In this document: piece after piece, positions 48,295 through 57,309 of the stretch
Position numbering within the stretch: the first letter of the stretch is position 1
Layout: each line of letters starts with the position of its first letter
NCBI GenBank assembly: GCA_002305315.1
Contig: DBQQ01000016.1
Coordinates: 40,720-104,719, forward strand
DNA from: Clostridiales bacterium UBA1390
Lineage (GTDB): Bacteria; Bacillota; Clostridia; Lachnospirales; Bianqueaceae
DNA length: 64,000 nucleotides
Reading direction: 5' to 3'
Program-made: the position numbers and the translations under genes
Notes under the pieces: model-generated
What the model was told of the DNA's origin: nothing
What the model saw: only the letters and a program-made list of their open reading frames with translations
Database searches by the model: none

Positions 48295-48993
48295 ATGAAT
48301 TGGAATCCTGAGCAGATGCAGAATCTGCAGTGGAATGGAGAGATCAAGAATCGAGAAGAGAAGGAGCGAGTGGCACAGAAGGTCGCCTCTAAGGCGGAGG
48401 ATGGGCAGGTCATTGGGTTTGGATCGGGATCGACTTCTCTCCTGGCAGTCTATGCGATCGCCGAAAGAGTCCAGAAAGAGAATCTGCGGATTACCGCTAT
48501 TCCCACATCCCAGGAGATGGAGATCACCTGTGCCTCTCTGGGCATTCCCACGGCCACACTGCTTTCGGCACGGCCAGACTGGTGTTTTGATGGGGCTGAC
48601 GAAGTGGATCCCCATGGCTGGCTCATCAAGGGACGTGGCGGTGCCATGTTTCGTGAGAAGATGGTCATGGCCGCATCACCGATACGCTATATCCTGATCG
48701 ATGAATCCAAGAAGGTGGGGTCATTGGGTGAAAAGTTTGCGATCCCCGTGGAATGTCAGTACGAGTCGCTGCAGTATGTGCGTGAAAAGCTGTTTGCATT
48801 AGGCGCACAGTCCGTCGAGATGCGGCTTGCGAAGGCGAAGGATGGTCCGGTGATCACGGAGCATGGACACTTCATACTGGATGCTCGCTTCACCAATGTG
48901 CAGGAAAGCCTGGAGCGAGACCTGATCCAAATCGTAGGTGTGGTGGAGACGGGGCTCTTTATCGGTTTTGATCCGATTGTGATCTGTTCGTAA
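48295..48993 (+). CDS. rpiA: Ribose-5-phosphate isomerase A
   Basis: 232 residues, full length. It interconverts ribose-5-phosphate and ribulose-5-phosphate. Motifs: IGFGSGSTSLLAVYAI (phosphate loop), GADEVDPHGWLIKGRGGAMFREK (catalytic Asp/Glu/Lys region), DESKKVGSLG. ATG 48295 follows AAGGGAG; TTG 48289 is in frame. Confidence 0.93.
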   Translation: MNWNPEQMQNLQWNGEIKNREEKERVAQKVASKAEDGQVIGFGSGSTSLLAVYAIAERVQKENLRITAIPTSQEMEITCASLGIPTATLLSARPDWCFDGADEVDPHGWLIKGRGGAMFREKMVMAASPIRYILIDESKKVGSLGEKFAIPVECQYESLQYVREKLFALGAQSVEMRLAKAKDGPVITEHGHFILDARFTNVQESLERDLIQIVGVVETGLFIGFDPIVICS

Positions 48994-48997
48994 GAAG

Positions 48998-49687
48998 ATG
49001 GAACCCATGGTCGTTTGCATGCTGCTTCTGTCCATCGTTACAGGTCTATTTATGGTTCATCAGGAGCAGAAGGGGAAGGCTGCGGAGGCCTATCTCTGGA
49101 AGACATTCGCCAGTCTGCTGTTTGTTTTTGCCGGGATTCTGGCGTCCGCTATGACACCTTCCGTTCCCAGTTTGGGGCGAGAACTGGTTTTAGGCGGTTT
49201 AGTCGCCGGAATGCTGGGAGATATGTTTCTCAGTACACCGCATATCAGTAAAGAGGAACACACGCTTCTTTTTGTGATCGTGGGCGGCGGTTGTTTTGCG
49301 CTGGGGCATCTTCTTTATTTTATTTCATTTTTACGTTTGACACGGGTACAGTATTGGTGGCCGTATCTGTTGGTATTTTTATTCCTGGCGCTGGTCGATC
49401 TCCTGATTCGCTCACGGGTATGGAAGGCAGAGGGAATCCTGGGAATCGGGTTTCGGCTCTATGGAGCGATCAGTGGCCTGCTTTTATCAGGGGCCATCTC
49501 CTGTGTTTTGTCAGGAGGCCATTGGATCTCCCTGGTAGCAGCGCTTTTGTTTGTCTCGTCGGATCTGTTATTGGCGCATCTGCAGTTAGCGGCGAAGAGG
49601 ATTCCCAGGCAGTTTGCCTATGTATCGATCCTGTTGTATTACAGTGCCCAAGCGGCCTTTGTCCTGCATTTACTGTTTTGGCCATAA
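48998..49687 (+). CDS. YhhN/lysoplasmalogenase family membrane protein
   Basis: 229 residues with about eight hydrophobic helices. Conserved polar positions of the family are seen in GMLGDMFLSTPH and in FVSSDLLLAH near the C-terminus. Family members hydrolyse the vinyl ether bond of lysoplasmalogens; plasmalogens occur in many anaerobic Clostridia. It follows rpiA by 4 bases and ends the operon before a terminator. Confidence 0.8.
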   Translation: MEPMVVCMLLLSIVTGLFMVHQEQKGKAAEAYLWKTFASLLFVFAGILASAMTPSVPSLGRELVLGGLVAGMLGDMFLSTPHISKEEHTLLFVIVGGGCFALGHLLYFISFLRLTRVQYWWPYLLVFLFLALVDLLIRSRVWKAEGILGIGFRLYGAISGLLLSGAISCVLSGGHWISLVAALLFVSSDLLLAHLQLAAKRIPRQFAYVSILLYYSAQAAFVLHLLFWP

Positions 49688-49699
49688 CAAAATGAATTC

Positions 49700-49737
49700 G
49701 GTCATGTTCTTTTTCAAAAGAGCATGACCATTTTTTC
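49700..49737 (+). terminator. Terminator at the end of the miaB-to-yhhN block
   Basis: GGTCATG..TCTTTT pairs with AAAAGAGCATGACC, followed by ATTTTTTC. Confidence 0.85.
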
Positions 49738-49787
49738 TTCTGAAGGTCTTCTCAAATTTTTTTATGAACTTTTTGTTAAAAATTACC

Positions 49788-49806
49788 CATTTGAGGGGGT
49801 CAAATG
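49788..49806. promoter_or_regulatory. Perfect dyad before first DUF6514 gene
   Basis: CATTTGA-GGGGG-TCAAATG, a 7-bp perfect dyad about 65 bases upstream of the start. It could be an operator; no clear sigma-A promoter overlaps it. Confidence 0.4.
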
Positions 49807-49870
49807 CGTTTAGTATATGAAGGGATTATTTTGCATTTGCATGCGGACCTTCAGAAAGGAGGGAAGAGCG

Positions 49871-50092
49871 ATGAGGATTGAATATCGACTTTTCACAGAA
49901 CGTCTGGAAAACGAAGAGAGAGGCAGTTACATAACCTACGGACTAGAAGCTGTGGCTGAAGGGCATGTCTGCCGTCATATTTCGGATATTTCCGTGGATG
50001 CAGCGGCTGTGAGCAGCCTGGTAGCTCAGTGCAACCAGAACGAACTCGATATCTGTCACCTGGATGACGTGATCGAGGATTGGCTGGCATAG
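49871..50092 (+). CDS. DUF6514 family small protein
   Basis: 73 residues, acidic, no membrane segment. It shares its plan with the protein at 59564: an N-terminal strand, GSYITYGLEAV (NYVSYGVQVR in the other), HISDISVDAAAVSSLVAQCN and LDICHLDDVIED. ATG 49871 follows AAAGGAGGG. It is a single gene followed by a terminator. Function is unknown. Confidence 0.75.
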   Translation: MRIEYRLFTERLENEERGSYITYGLEAVAEGHVCRHISDISVDAAAVSSLVAQCNQNELDICHLDDVIEDWLA

Positions 50093-50109
50093 AAAGGCAT
50101 GCCAGCGCG

Positions 50110-50154
50110 GAGCCTGTGAAGAGCATAAATCGTTTCTTCATAGGCTCTTTTTTT
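50110..50154 (+). terminator. Rho-independent terminator after DUF6514 gene
   Basis: GAGCCTGTGAAGA pairs with TCTTCATAGGCTC, followed by seven T; it directly abuts the PadR promoter. Confidence 0.8.
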
Positions 50155-50155
50155 G

Positions 50156-50207
50156 TTGACAAAAGAAATATGGGATGATATAATAGCATTGCTATTTAGC
50201 AATGCTA
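50156..50207 (+). promoter_or_regulatory. Sigma-A promoter and PadR-type operator
   Basis: Perfect -35 TTGACA (50156-50161) and -10 TATAAT (50179-50184), 17-base spacer. Immediately after, TAGCATTGCTA (50184-50194), TT, TAGCAATGCTA (50197-50207) forms a perfect 11-bp-arm dyad covering the start point of transcription. This is well placed for autorepression by the PadR protein. Confidence 0.82.
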
Positions 50208-50225
50208 AGTATGGAGGCTAGGATT

Positions 50226-50588
50226 TTGGAAAACCGCTATGTACAGCAATTCAAGAAGGGTTCTTTGGAAATGGTGCTTTTGAGCCTGATTGCAGGGAAG
50301 GAGACCTATGGATACGAATTGATCACGGAACTCAACGATAAGGGAGCGGCGGTTCTGGGATACGCTAGAGAAGGCACGATCTATCCGATTCTCTATCGCC
50401 TGCAAGACGCCGGATTGATTCAGTGCCGGATTGCGCCAGCCGCTGCGAATGGAGGCTCCAAGAAATATTATTCGATCACGGAAAAAGGTCGAGAAGTCCT
50501 CGCCGAATTAGTGACCTTTTGGCAGCAGTATAAGGCCTGCGTCGATCAACTCATCGGGATACAGGATTTTGGAGGAGAAGCACAATGA
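50226..50588 (+). CDS. PadR family transcriptional regulator
   Basis: 120 residues. Winged helix of PadR type: FKKGSLEMVLLSLIAGKETYGYELITEL, EGTIYPILYRLQDAGLI, and YYSITEKGREVLAEL. TTG 50226 is preferred because GGAGG lies 8 bases upstream and the ATG at 50202 would overlap the operator without a ribosome site. It is coupled to a DUF1700-type membrane protein by ATGA. It probably represses its own operon by binding the dyad. Confidence 0.9.
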   Translation: MENRYVQQFKKGSLEMVLLSLIAGKETYGYELITELNDKGAAVLGYAREGTIYPILYRLQDAGLIQCRIAPAAANGGSKKYYSITEKGREVLAELVTFWQQYKACVDQLIGIQDFGGEAQ

Positions 50589-51037
50589 GAAGACGGTATA
50601 TTCGAAGGGTAGAAAGAGCGCTTAGGCTCTCGGATGAAGAGAAACACGAGATCATTCGCGACCTGCAGGAGATCTTTACTTCCGCGGCAGAGCATGGCGA
50701 GACAGAGGAGCAGGTGATCGCCCGTCTAGGATCTCCCAAGGAATATGTGCATCAAATTCATGAACAGCTGGGGAAAATGGAAGAGATCCATCAGCGAAGA
50801 AAAGCGAGAATACAAATCGGTATCCTGTGGTTATTAGCTGCCCTACTGTTTCTGGCAGGGGGAATCCCCCTGTATCTGAGAACGCCTGCCCATGTGATTG
50901 GGCAGGCCGATGCGATGACGCAGATTCAACTCAGTGGAAGCTGGATAGATCCGGCATGGGTATGGATGTTCCTGGGCGTATTAGCGCTGGCAGCAGGATG
51001 CTATCTCTGGATTCGTCATCTGGGGAAGAGAGGGTAG
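50585..51037 (+). CDS. HAAS/DUF1700-type membrane protein
   Basis: 150 residues. The N-terminal helical HAAS-like domain (RRVERALRLSDEEKHEIIRDLQEIF, HGETEEQVIARLGSPKEYV) is followed by two membrane helices (ILWLLAALLFLAGGIPLYL, WVWMFLGVLALAAGCYLWI). PadR plus DUF1700 is a common pair in Firmicutes and often sits with transport or envelope-stress genes. Confidence 0.82.
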   Translation: MRRRYIRRVERALRLSDEEKHEIIRDLQEIFTSAAEHGETEEQVIARLGSPKEYVHQIHEQLGKMEEIHQRRKARIQIGILWLLAALLFLAGGIPLYLRTPAHVIGQADAMTQIQLSGSWIDPAWVWMFLGVLALAAGCYLWIRHLGKRG

Positions 51038-51040
51038 AAA

Positions 51041-51448
51041 ATGCGTTGTATTCGATGGATACTACTTTTATGTTTTATAATTTGTTTTGCTGGCTGTGCA
51101 GCACTTGAAAAGCCAGAAGAGTCCATCTGGCGTGTGACAGCAGAAGATTACATACCGGCCTCCGAATGGCCGGAGAATGTCTATACAGCACAGATCCCCC
51201 AACCGGAATCCGGAACGATGGAGTATATCAATGATTGGTCCTCAGAAGGAAGGTTTGGCGTCTGGCTGAAAGACATCTCCCGCGATGAATCCAACCAGTA
51301 TGTGGAGCAGCTGAAGGAGGCTGGATATCAGGAAATTTCTCAAGCCGAAAACTCCGTCTCCGTCGGAACGATGTTATGGAAGGACGACATCTATTTGAGC
51401 ATTGCCTATTCTGATGGCAGCCTCGGCATCCTGATTATGACAGAGTAG
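51041..51448 (+). CDS. Small lipoprotein of the PadR operon
   Basis: 135 residues. The signal peptide ends in a lipobox (CFAGC, Cys 19), so it is membrane-anchored outside the cell. The mature part has no family I recognise. It follows the DUF1700 gene by 3 bases and is in the same operon. It converges with the nucleotidyltransferase gene, overlapping its 3' end by 14 bases. Confidence 0.7.
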   Translation: MRCIRWILLLCFIICFAGCAALEKPEESIWRVTAEDYIPASEWPENVYTAQIPQPESGTMEYINDWSSEGRFGVWLKDISRDESNQYVEQLKEAGYQEISQAENSVSVGTMLWKDDIYLSIAYSDGSLGILIMTE

Positions 51449-52217
51449 GGCAGGTAAAGAACCCCTTGATTTGCTGCCGCATCCAGGTACCCAGCTGAAC
51501 CAGCAAGTCCTTCTTCTCTTCCCAGCAATCTGTCGTTTCGCCCAGATAGGCTTTTTCTGCCATTTCAACAAGAGAAACATAATCCTGGGGAAGCCGTGAA
51601 ATGACCCAGCGGGCTGCCGCATCCTTGGAACAGATGGTACCAGTTGCGAGAGTATACCACATTCGGCACAGCGTCAGCAACACGTTTCTTTCATCCTGTG
51701 TGATATTGGAAATCAAACTCGGCAGGGAATCCCGGATAGCATTTCGAATATCTTGGAAAGGGATGGAAGGAAGCATGGATTCTATAGGATCTCCTACCAG
51801 GGATATGCCATATGTACGTGCCTGCCAAAGCAGGATGGCCAGATCAGGATCATGTTCAGCACGGGGAATCATTCCAGCTTCGATTTCAGTGCGCAGCCAT
51901 TCTCCGTACATATATTCATAGCGTGGCGGGAAATGCCAAGGCACAAGATCTTTATGACATAGGATTGTTACTTCCATAGGGCGTTTATCCGTACATCCCA
52001 CTTCTCCGGAGATTTCAAGCAGCCGACGCGTTAACATTTTGCGTGCTTCTTCGGATAATCTTGCTTTCAACAGAATCAATAGGTCAAGATCACTGTTAGG
52101 GCGCAGTCCTCCCAAAACTGACGAGCCATATAAGCAGACTCCCAGCAGATTTTCTGTAAAGAGTTTTTTGGCAAGCGTGATGATTTCAGTGATTTGTGTA
52201 TTCTGATTGTATATCAT
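51435..52217 (-). CDS. AadA/ANT-like aminoglycoside nucleotidyltransferase family protein
   Basis: 260 residues. The nucleotidyltransferase motif GSSVLGGLRPNSDLDLLIL near residue 32 matches AadA/ANT(9), as does RPMEVTILCHKDL. The C-terminal helical domain (DUF4111-like) contains ERNVLLTLCRMWYTLATG and SKDAAARWV, also typical. Such enzymes adenylylate spectinomycin or streptomycin. Chromosomal Clostridia versions may be cryptic. It has its own promoter. Confidence 0.85.
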   Translation of the reverse strand: MIYNQNTQITEIITLAKKLFTENLLGVCLYGSSVLGGLRPNSDLDLLILLKARLSEEARKMLTRRLLEISGEVGCTDKRPMEVTILCHKDLVPWHFPPRYEYMYGEWLRTEIEAGMIPRAEHDPDLAILLWQARTYGISLVGDPIESMLPSIPFQDIRNAIRDSLPSLISNITQDERNVLLTLCRMWYTLATGTICSKDAAARWVISRLPQDYVSLVEMAEKAYLGETTDCWEEKKDLLVQLGTWMRQQIKGFFTCPTLS

Positions 52218-52329
52218 GGAACTTCTCCTCTTCGAGTTTGGATAAAGATCTTGTCTGACCAGAAAACAAGAACTATGGCTTTCTCATCAAACAAGTAGAA
52301 ATAGTCAGTCTTTGATCTGCATATCTTTA

Positions 52330-52358
52330 GTATAGCATGGGATCTTATAAAAAACAAT
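52330..52358 (-). promoter_or_regulatory. Promoter of AadA-like gene
   Basis: On the minus strand TTGTTT (52353-52358) and TATACT (52330-52335), 17-base spacer. The leader of about 105 bases before the ATG is unusually long. Confidence 0.55.
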
Positions 52359-52412
52359 TGAGAAGTATGCAAGGTTCGAGAAGTGAAGTTAAACTCGATA
52401 AAGAATAGCTAG

Positions 52413-52460
52413 AAAAGTCTCTTGAAAACCATTGTTTTGTGGTTTTCAAGAGACTTTTTT
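52413..52460. terminator. Bidirectional terminator
   Basis: AAAAGTCTCTTGAAAACCA pairs with TGGTTTTCAAGAGACTTTTTT; both strands end in T-rich runs. It lies between the AadA-like gene and the IS21 element. Bases 52461-52578 hold no recognisable gene. Confidence 0.82.
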
Positions 52461-52780
52461 GGTACGCTTGGCGGCGCATGTTTCTAGCAGGTACAAGTCC
52501 TGAATACGCCAGATAGGGGGGAAGAGTAAGACTGCGATAAGGGCGTCCATCCGGCGCTTCTATGATTTAGCCACAGCCTGTCAACTACACTTCAATGATT
52601 GAAACCGCAATGTATTGAGCGGTGCAGATTGCCAGCCTAAACGGCCACCTGTGCCATATTTGGCGGCCAGCCTGTGACTTAAATGGCGGTCAGCCAAGGA
52701 CACATTAAGCGGCCAATATTTCCAGTTATAATATAAGCATCTCCTGTTCAAGGGGAAATATCATAACTGGAGGTTCAATT

Positions 52781-54394
52781 ATGGACTACAAAAGAGTATT
52801 GAGACTTCACTTTGTGAACCATCTCAGCGGTCGCGAGATCGCCGAAAGCTGCGGTGACTGCAGCAAAACAACCGTCAACGAGTTCCTGAAGCGTTTCAGA
52901 GAGAATCCGGAACTCTCATACCCTTTACCGGCAGATGTCACGAATGAATACATTGAGAGTATTCTCTATAAAAAGCCTGGTGTATCAGCGAACCAGCTTC
53001 TCTATCGGGATTTTAACAAGGAAGCTGTTTACAAGTCTCTGGCCCGCAAAGGGGAGACCCTGAAGCATCTGTGGCAGAAATACAATGCCGTAGGTGTCGT
53101 AGATGGAAAGAAGCCAATGAGCTATCGCCAGTACTGCAGGCGTTACGGCGAATGGGCTGATTCCAAACAGCTGACCTTCCACATCCAGCGTTATCCCGGT
53201 GTCAATCTCGAGCTGGACTATGCGGGGAAGCAGCTCTATCTGTATAACCGCCGGAACCCGGATGAGACCACAAAGGTCACGATCTTTATCGCTGCCCTCA
53301 CCTACAGTGATTATTTTTACGCTGAGGGAATGACCGAATGCGATATCCGGAACTGGATCCGGGTCAACAATAATGCTCTGTCCTATTTTGGCGGCGTGAC
53401 GCCGACGATCACCCCGGATAATTGCAAAGTAGCAGTTGCCCGGAACAAAGACTGGATCAGCCCTGTCTTGAATAAAGATTTCCAGGCATGGGCAGAACAT
53501 AACAATACGGTTTTAACCCCTGCCAAAGTGAAATCCCCCCGCTGGAAACCAGTTGTGGAAGGCCACGTAAAGATCATTACCATGCACATCCTCATGGATA
53601 TGGAAGACATGGTCTTTTATTCCCTGGATGATTTAAACTGTGTCCTGATGGAAAAGGTGGATGCCGAGAACCGGAAGCCTTTTGAGGGGCTCACCTATTC
53701 CCGGTATGATCTCTTTACAACAGAAGAGAAGGAGACTCTCCTGCCTCTTCCGCCCAGCCGTTTTGAATATCTTGAACGAAAGACTGTTAAAGTAGCACAA
53801 GATTTCTCCTTCACCTTCGACAAAGTCCATTATAGCATGCCCCGGAAATATCTGCGACAGGAACTTGAGATCCGGGCAGGGGAAAAAGAAATCTATGTCT
53901 ATAACAAACACGGCGACTTCATCCGGACGCATAAGCGGAGCTACACACCGAAAGACTGGGTGATCATCCCCTCGGATATGCCTGCCGAATACAAAGACTA
54001 TGGCTATTGGACGGTGCCTTATTTTCAGCAGAAAGCATCTGCTATCGGATCCAGCACCCGTGCTTTGATCGATGCAGTCATTCGAAAATACGCTTATCCG
54101 GTGCAGTCATTCCGAAGCTGCTTTGGTATTCTGCGGTATGCGGAGAAGTACTCGCCGGAAGCCCTGGAACGTTGCTGTAAAGACGCCGTTTTAGCTGGGA
54201 GATGCAACTATTCCTATATCTGTAACACAATCTCAACTTACCATAAAGAGCCGCTGCAAAGTACAATGCCACAGAGCAGTCCCAACGAAGATGCTGCAAC
54301 AGCCGTATCCGGCGCCTACAAGGATGATGACAGCAAGTATTCCCTTAAGAACCTGCTGAAGCGTCAGGAAACGGAGGCAGGCAATGAAGAATAA
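52781..54394 (+). CDS. istA: IS21-family transposase IstA
   Basis: 537 residues. N-terminal helix-turn-helix (LSGREIAESCGDCSKTTVNEFL), then a DDE integrase core: LELDYAGKQLYLY (first D), the second D in PTITPDNCKVAVA, and Glu in PVVEGHVKI. GGAGG precedes the ATG. It overlaps istB by 11 bases. The frame appears complete, so the element may be active. Confidence 0.93.
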   Translation: MDYKRVLRLHFVNHLSGREIAESCGDCSKTTVNEFLKRFRENPELSYPLPADVTNEYIESILYKKPGVSANQLLYRDFNKEAVYKSLARKGETLKHLWQKYNAVGVVDGKKPMSYRQYCRRYGEWADSKQLTFHIQRYPGVNLELDYAGKQLYLYNRRNPDETTKVTIFIAALTYSDYFYAEGMTECDIRNWIRVNNNALSYFGGVTPTITPDNCKVAVARNKDWISPVLNKDFQAWAEHNNTVLTPAKVKSPRWKPVVEGHVKIITMHILMDMEDMVFYSLDDLNCVLMEKVDAENRKPFEGLTYSRYDLFTTEEKETLLPLPPSRFEYLERKTVKVAQDFSFTFDKVHYSMPRKYLRQELEIRAGEKEIYVYNKHGDFIRTHKRSYTPKDWVIIPSDMPAEYKDYGYWTVPYFQQKASAIGSSTRALIDAVIRKYAYPVQSFRSCFGILRYAEKYSPEALERCCKDAVLAGRCNYSYICNTISTYHKEPLQSTMPQSSPNEDAATAVSGAYKDDDSKYSLKNLLKRQETEAGNEE

Positions 54395-55121
54395 GACTAC
54401 TGATATCTATGAGATGTTGGACACACTATCCCTGCCGGTAGCCGCCCAGCGTTTCGCAGAACTGTCTAAAAGCCCTGAATTCGGCAGCTATACCGCTTTG
54501 CAGTTTATCCGTGAGGTTCTGGAACCTCAGTACATAGAAACACTCAACAACAGGTTTGAAACAAATCTGCGGCTCAGCAGCCTGATCAATAAAGGTGCTT
54601 TGGCCGAGAATCTGAAAACCGGCAACGGACGCATCTACAATGATGCCACCGTTGATCAGATCCTGAAATTTCATTTCGCTGAGAACCGGCAGAACGTCGG
54701 GATCTATGGAGTCACCGGTGCCGGCAAGTCTTATTTCCTGTCTGCCTGTTGTGTGGAAGCATGCAGACGTAATTACCGTTGTAAGTTCGTAGACTATAGT
54801 GACCTGCTGGACGAACTGATTGTCCTCAACCGCCAGGAAGACCTGAACAAGTATCGTAAGAGGATCAGATACTATGCACGGATCCAGCTGCTGTTCATTG
54901 ATGATTTTGCCATAAGCAGGTATTCAGAAGAAGGGATCAAGATTCTGTATCATCTCATAAAACTTCGGGATGACCTTGGCACCTCCACACTCTTCAGCTG
55001 TCAGTATTCTCCAGATGAGTGGGGAAATCAGCTGAGTGACGAGAAGGAGTGTTACGGTAAGCTTGACGGGATCCGGCGAAGGCTGACGACAGGATTTACC
55101 GTACTGATTGAGAAGGCATAG
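54384..55121 (+). CDS. istB: IS21 helper ATPase IstB
   Basis: 245-residue AAA+ ATPase of the DnaC/IstB type. Walker A GVTGAGKSYFLSA near residue 110, Walker B IQLLFIDDFAISRY, and sensor region LFSCQYSPDEW are visible. It prepares target DNA for IstA. The start overlaps istA with GGAGG upstream. Confidence 0.95.
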   Translation: MKNKTTDIYEMLDTLSLPVAAQRFAELSKSPEFGSYTALQFIREVLEPQYIETLNNRFETNLRLSSLINKGALAENLKTGNGRIYNDATVDQILKFHFAENRQNVGIYGVTGAGKSYFLSACCVEACRRNYRCKFVDYSDLLDELIVLNRQEDLNKYRKRIRYYARIQLLFIDDFAISRYSEEGIKILYHLIKLRDDLGTSTLFSCQYSPDEWGNQLSDEKECYGKLDGIRRRLTTGFTVLIEKA

Positions 55122-55257
55122 CCTTCTGTGACAACAACGATCAATACTGATCAGCAGGGCGGAGCCCCTCTTGCCCTGCCGATCTCTAAAGCCGACCGTT
55201 TAATATGGCCCTGACTGGCCGGGAAATGCGGCCCTGCTGGCCGCAGAAAGTGGCTGT

Positions 55258-56565
55258 TTGCACTTGATGAGGTTATACAGAATATATTATCGCGTGATAG
55301 GTTTTGTTATTGCAGTAGTAGGTTTGTTACTCACACCATTTATCCCAAAACTGATCAATGGGGATTTGCCTTCAGAATTAAATATATATGTGTTATATCT
55401 GTTAAATCTTGCAGTAACAGTGCTTTCTTACTGGCTTTTTGCATACAAAAACAGCTTGTTGCAGGCACATCAACGAATAGATGTAACGAGTAAGGTTGCA
55501 TTAATAACCAATACCATACAATACGGGTTACAATTTTTGGTGTTGGTGACTATCAAAAACTACTATGTCTATGTTCTTGTATCTTTAGTAACCCAAGCAC
55601 TTACCAATATTGTGACTGCTATTGCAGCAACAAAAATGTATCCTAATTATCATCCAGTTGGAAAACTGCCCAAAAGTGAAGTGAATAAAATTAATTATAG
55701 AATCCGAGACCTGTTTACTTCAAAGCTAGGTAGTGTTATTGTTAATTCAGCAGATACTGTTGTTATTTCTGCATTTCTTGGATTAACAATGCTGGCTGTT
55801 TATCAAAATTATTACTATATCTTAACGTCTGTTATCGGTTTTGTTGGGATTGTTTTTCAGTCATGTACTGCCGGAATTGGCAATAGCGTCATTATGGAAT
55901 CTAAAGAAAAAAATTTTGAAGATTTGAAAAAATTTACTTTTTTTATTGCTTGGATTGCTGGTTTTTGTACGTGTTGTTTTCTATGTCTTTATCAGCCTTT
56001 TATGGAGGTTTGGGTAGGAAAAGATTTGATGCTTGGTTTTACAGCGGTTATTTGTTTTTGCATTTATTATTTTGTGTATGAAATTAATCAATTGCTTAAC
56101 ACATATAAGGATGCTGCAGGTATCTGGCATGAAGATCGTTTTCGTCCACTGATAACTGCTATGTCGAATCTGATAATGAATCTCGTCATGGTACAGTTTT
56201 GGGGAATTTATGGGGTACTACTGTCGACGGTTCTATCGACTCTTTTTATTGGAATGCCTTGGCTTTTACATAATCTGTTTACAGTTTTGTTCGATAGATC
56301 TCAGATGATGGGATATATACGAATATTATTCAAATATACGTGTATTGTTATTATAAGTTGTGTTGCTTGTTATGTTGTAAGTACTCTTGTCAACTTTCCA
56401 ACATTCGGAAATTTAGTTTATCGCGCTGTGATTTGTTGTATTTTTCCCAATTTGATTTATTTTATGGTTTATAGGAAAACAGTTGAGTTTTCTCAGTGTA
56501 TTCAATTAATTGATAATATGACCAAGAATAAATTAAGATTGAGCAGATTGTGGCAAATTAAATAA
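55258..56565 (+). pseudogene. Wzx-like flippase, N-terminus lost at IS21 junction
   Basis: About 435 residues of a PST/MATE-type polysaccharide flippase with some 12 hydrophobic helices, starting at LMRLYRIYYRVIGFVIAVVG. Full-length relatives begin some 80-90 residues earlier; the missing part is not present left of IS21. The TTG-type start would fall within IS21's end, with no credible ribosome site. The coding is AT-rich, unlike the housekeeping genes, and resembles the glycan locus at 1-13 kb. Likely the remnant of another surface-glycan locus cut by IS21-mediated deletion. Confidence 0.78.
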
Positions 56566-57238
56566 AATATTTTTATATAGAAAAAAGTTTGAGTGAAAAA
56601 TGAAGTGTTGACTGTTCAGGTAAAAGAAATAAACAAATAAATGCTTAGCATCTTTCATAGATTTTTGAAAATGTTTTTAATTCCATTGATGGAATATATT
56701 TAATCGTAATAGATTTTTTTGATAAAGCTAGAATTGTTACTACAGTTTATAAATGAAAACAATATAATGGGAAAAGAGTTTTTCTAGTAGCCTTCAAACA
56801 AAAATAGTCCAGACCGAGGATGCCTCAGTCTGGACGCAGAAATCAAATAGATGGATGATGATCCCTAAATATTTTGAAAGGTGGATTTAAGGATTGTTCG
56901 TCTCACCATCCATCTAGGAATATTTTACCATATATGGGAGAGAATGTCAATCACAAAATGAAAAAAATTGTGGAATTTTATCACAAGTAGGGCGGGAATC
57001 CATGCTAACGTTCTGGAATCACTCTGTAATCGGCTTTCTGCCATGTAATTTCTATAAAAGTTCCTTATATTCCGGATTGCCTTGGGCAGAGCTGAGAACA
57101 AAGCTATGAAATGTTCATTCTGAATCTAAAGATTTTACTGGTTTCATGACCATGAAAATGATCTACCACTGGAAGGAACATATCAGGCTTTCGGCAAAAT
57201 TATGATAAGAAAGCGCTTTATTAGGGAATGCTAGCTAG
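56566..57238. other. Gene-free AT-rich stretch with structured element
   Basis: About 670 bases without a credible gene between the flippase remnant and the double-HTH gene. The only clear structure is the hairpin cluster at 56807-56916, listed separately. Confidence 0.5.
56807..56916 (+). ncRNA. Structured intergenic element, candidate small RNA
   Basis: First hairpin: GTCCAGAC-c-GAGG-ATG-CCTC-a-GTCTGGAC (56807-56835), a 12-bp stem with one mismatch and triloop. Second: TAGATGGATG (56848-56857) pairs with CATCCATCTA (56907-56916), enclosing an inner ATCCcTAAAT/ATTTAaGGAT stem. No open frame spans it. It could be a small RNA, attenuator or miniature mobile element. Strand of transcription is unknown. 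Confidence 0.4.
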
Positions 57239-57286
57239 AAAAAAGTCCACTGAATCTCGAACAGGAGATCATCAGTGGACTTTTTT
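57239..57286. terminator. Bidirectional terminator downstream of double-HTH gene
   Basis: AAGTCCACTGA-ATCTC pairs with GAGAT-CATCAGTGGACTT around a short loop, with A-run before and T-run after, serving the leftward HTH gene. Confidence 0.8.
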
Positions 57287-57309
57287 ATGGAAATCGTAGG
57301 AAATGCCGA

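Larger units (their letters stand above)
52579..55262 (+). mobile_element. IS21-family insertion sequence
   Basis: About 2.68 kb with istA and istB. Ends inferred as TGTCAAC (52579) and the opposing TGCAAAC read from 55262 on the other strand. The left end has internal repeats of GGCGGCCAGCC/GGCGGTCAGCC and the right end of GGCC-rich copies, typical multiple transposase sites. No clear target duplication was found, so a deletion or rearrangement next to it is possible. It abuts a truncated flippase gene. Confidence 0.85.

Noticed and set aside
52461..52560. Segment with tRNA T-arm-like CAGGTACAAGTCCTG, suggesting a tRNA or group II intron end
   Set aside because: No matching acceptor or anticodon arm is present and no intron-encoded protein is nearby; too little to call.
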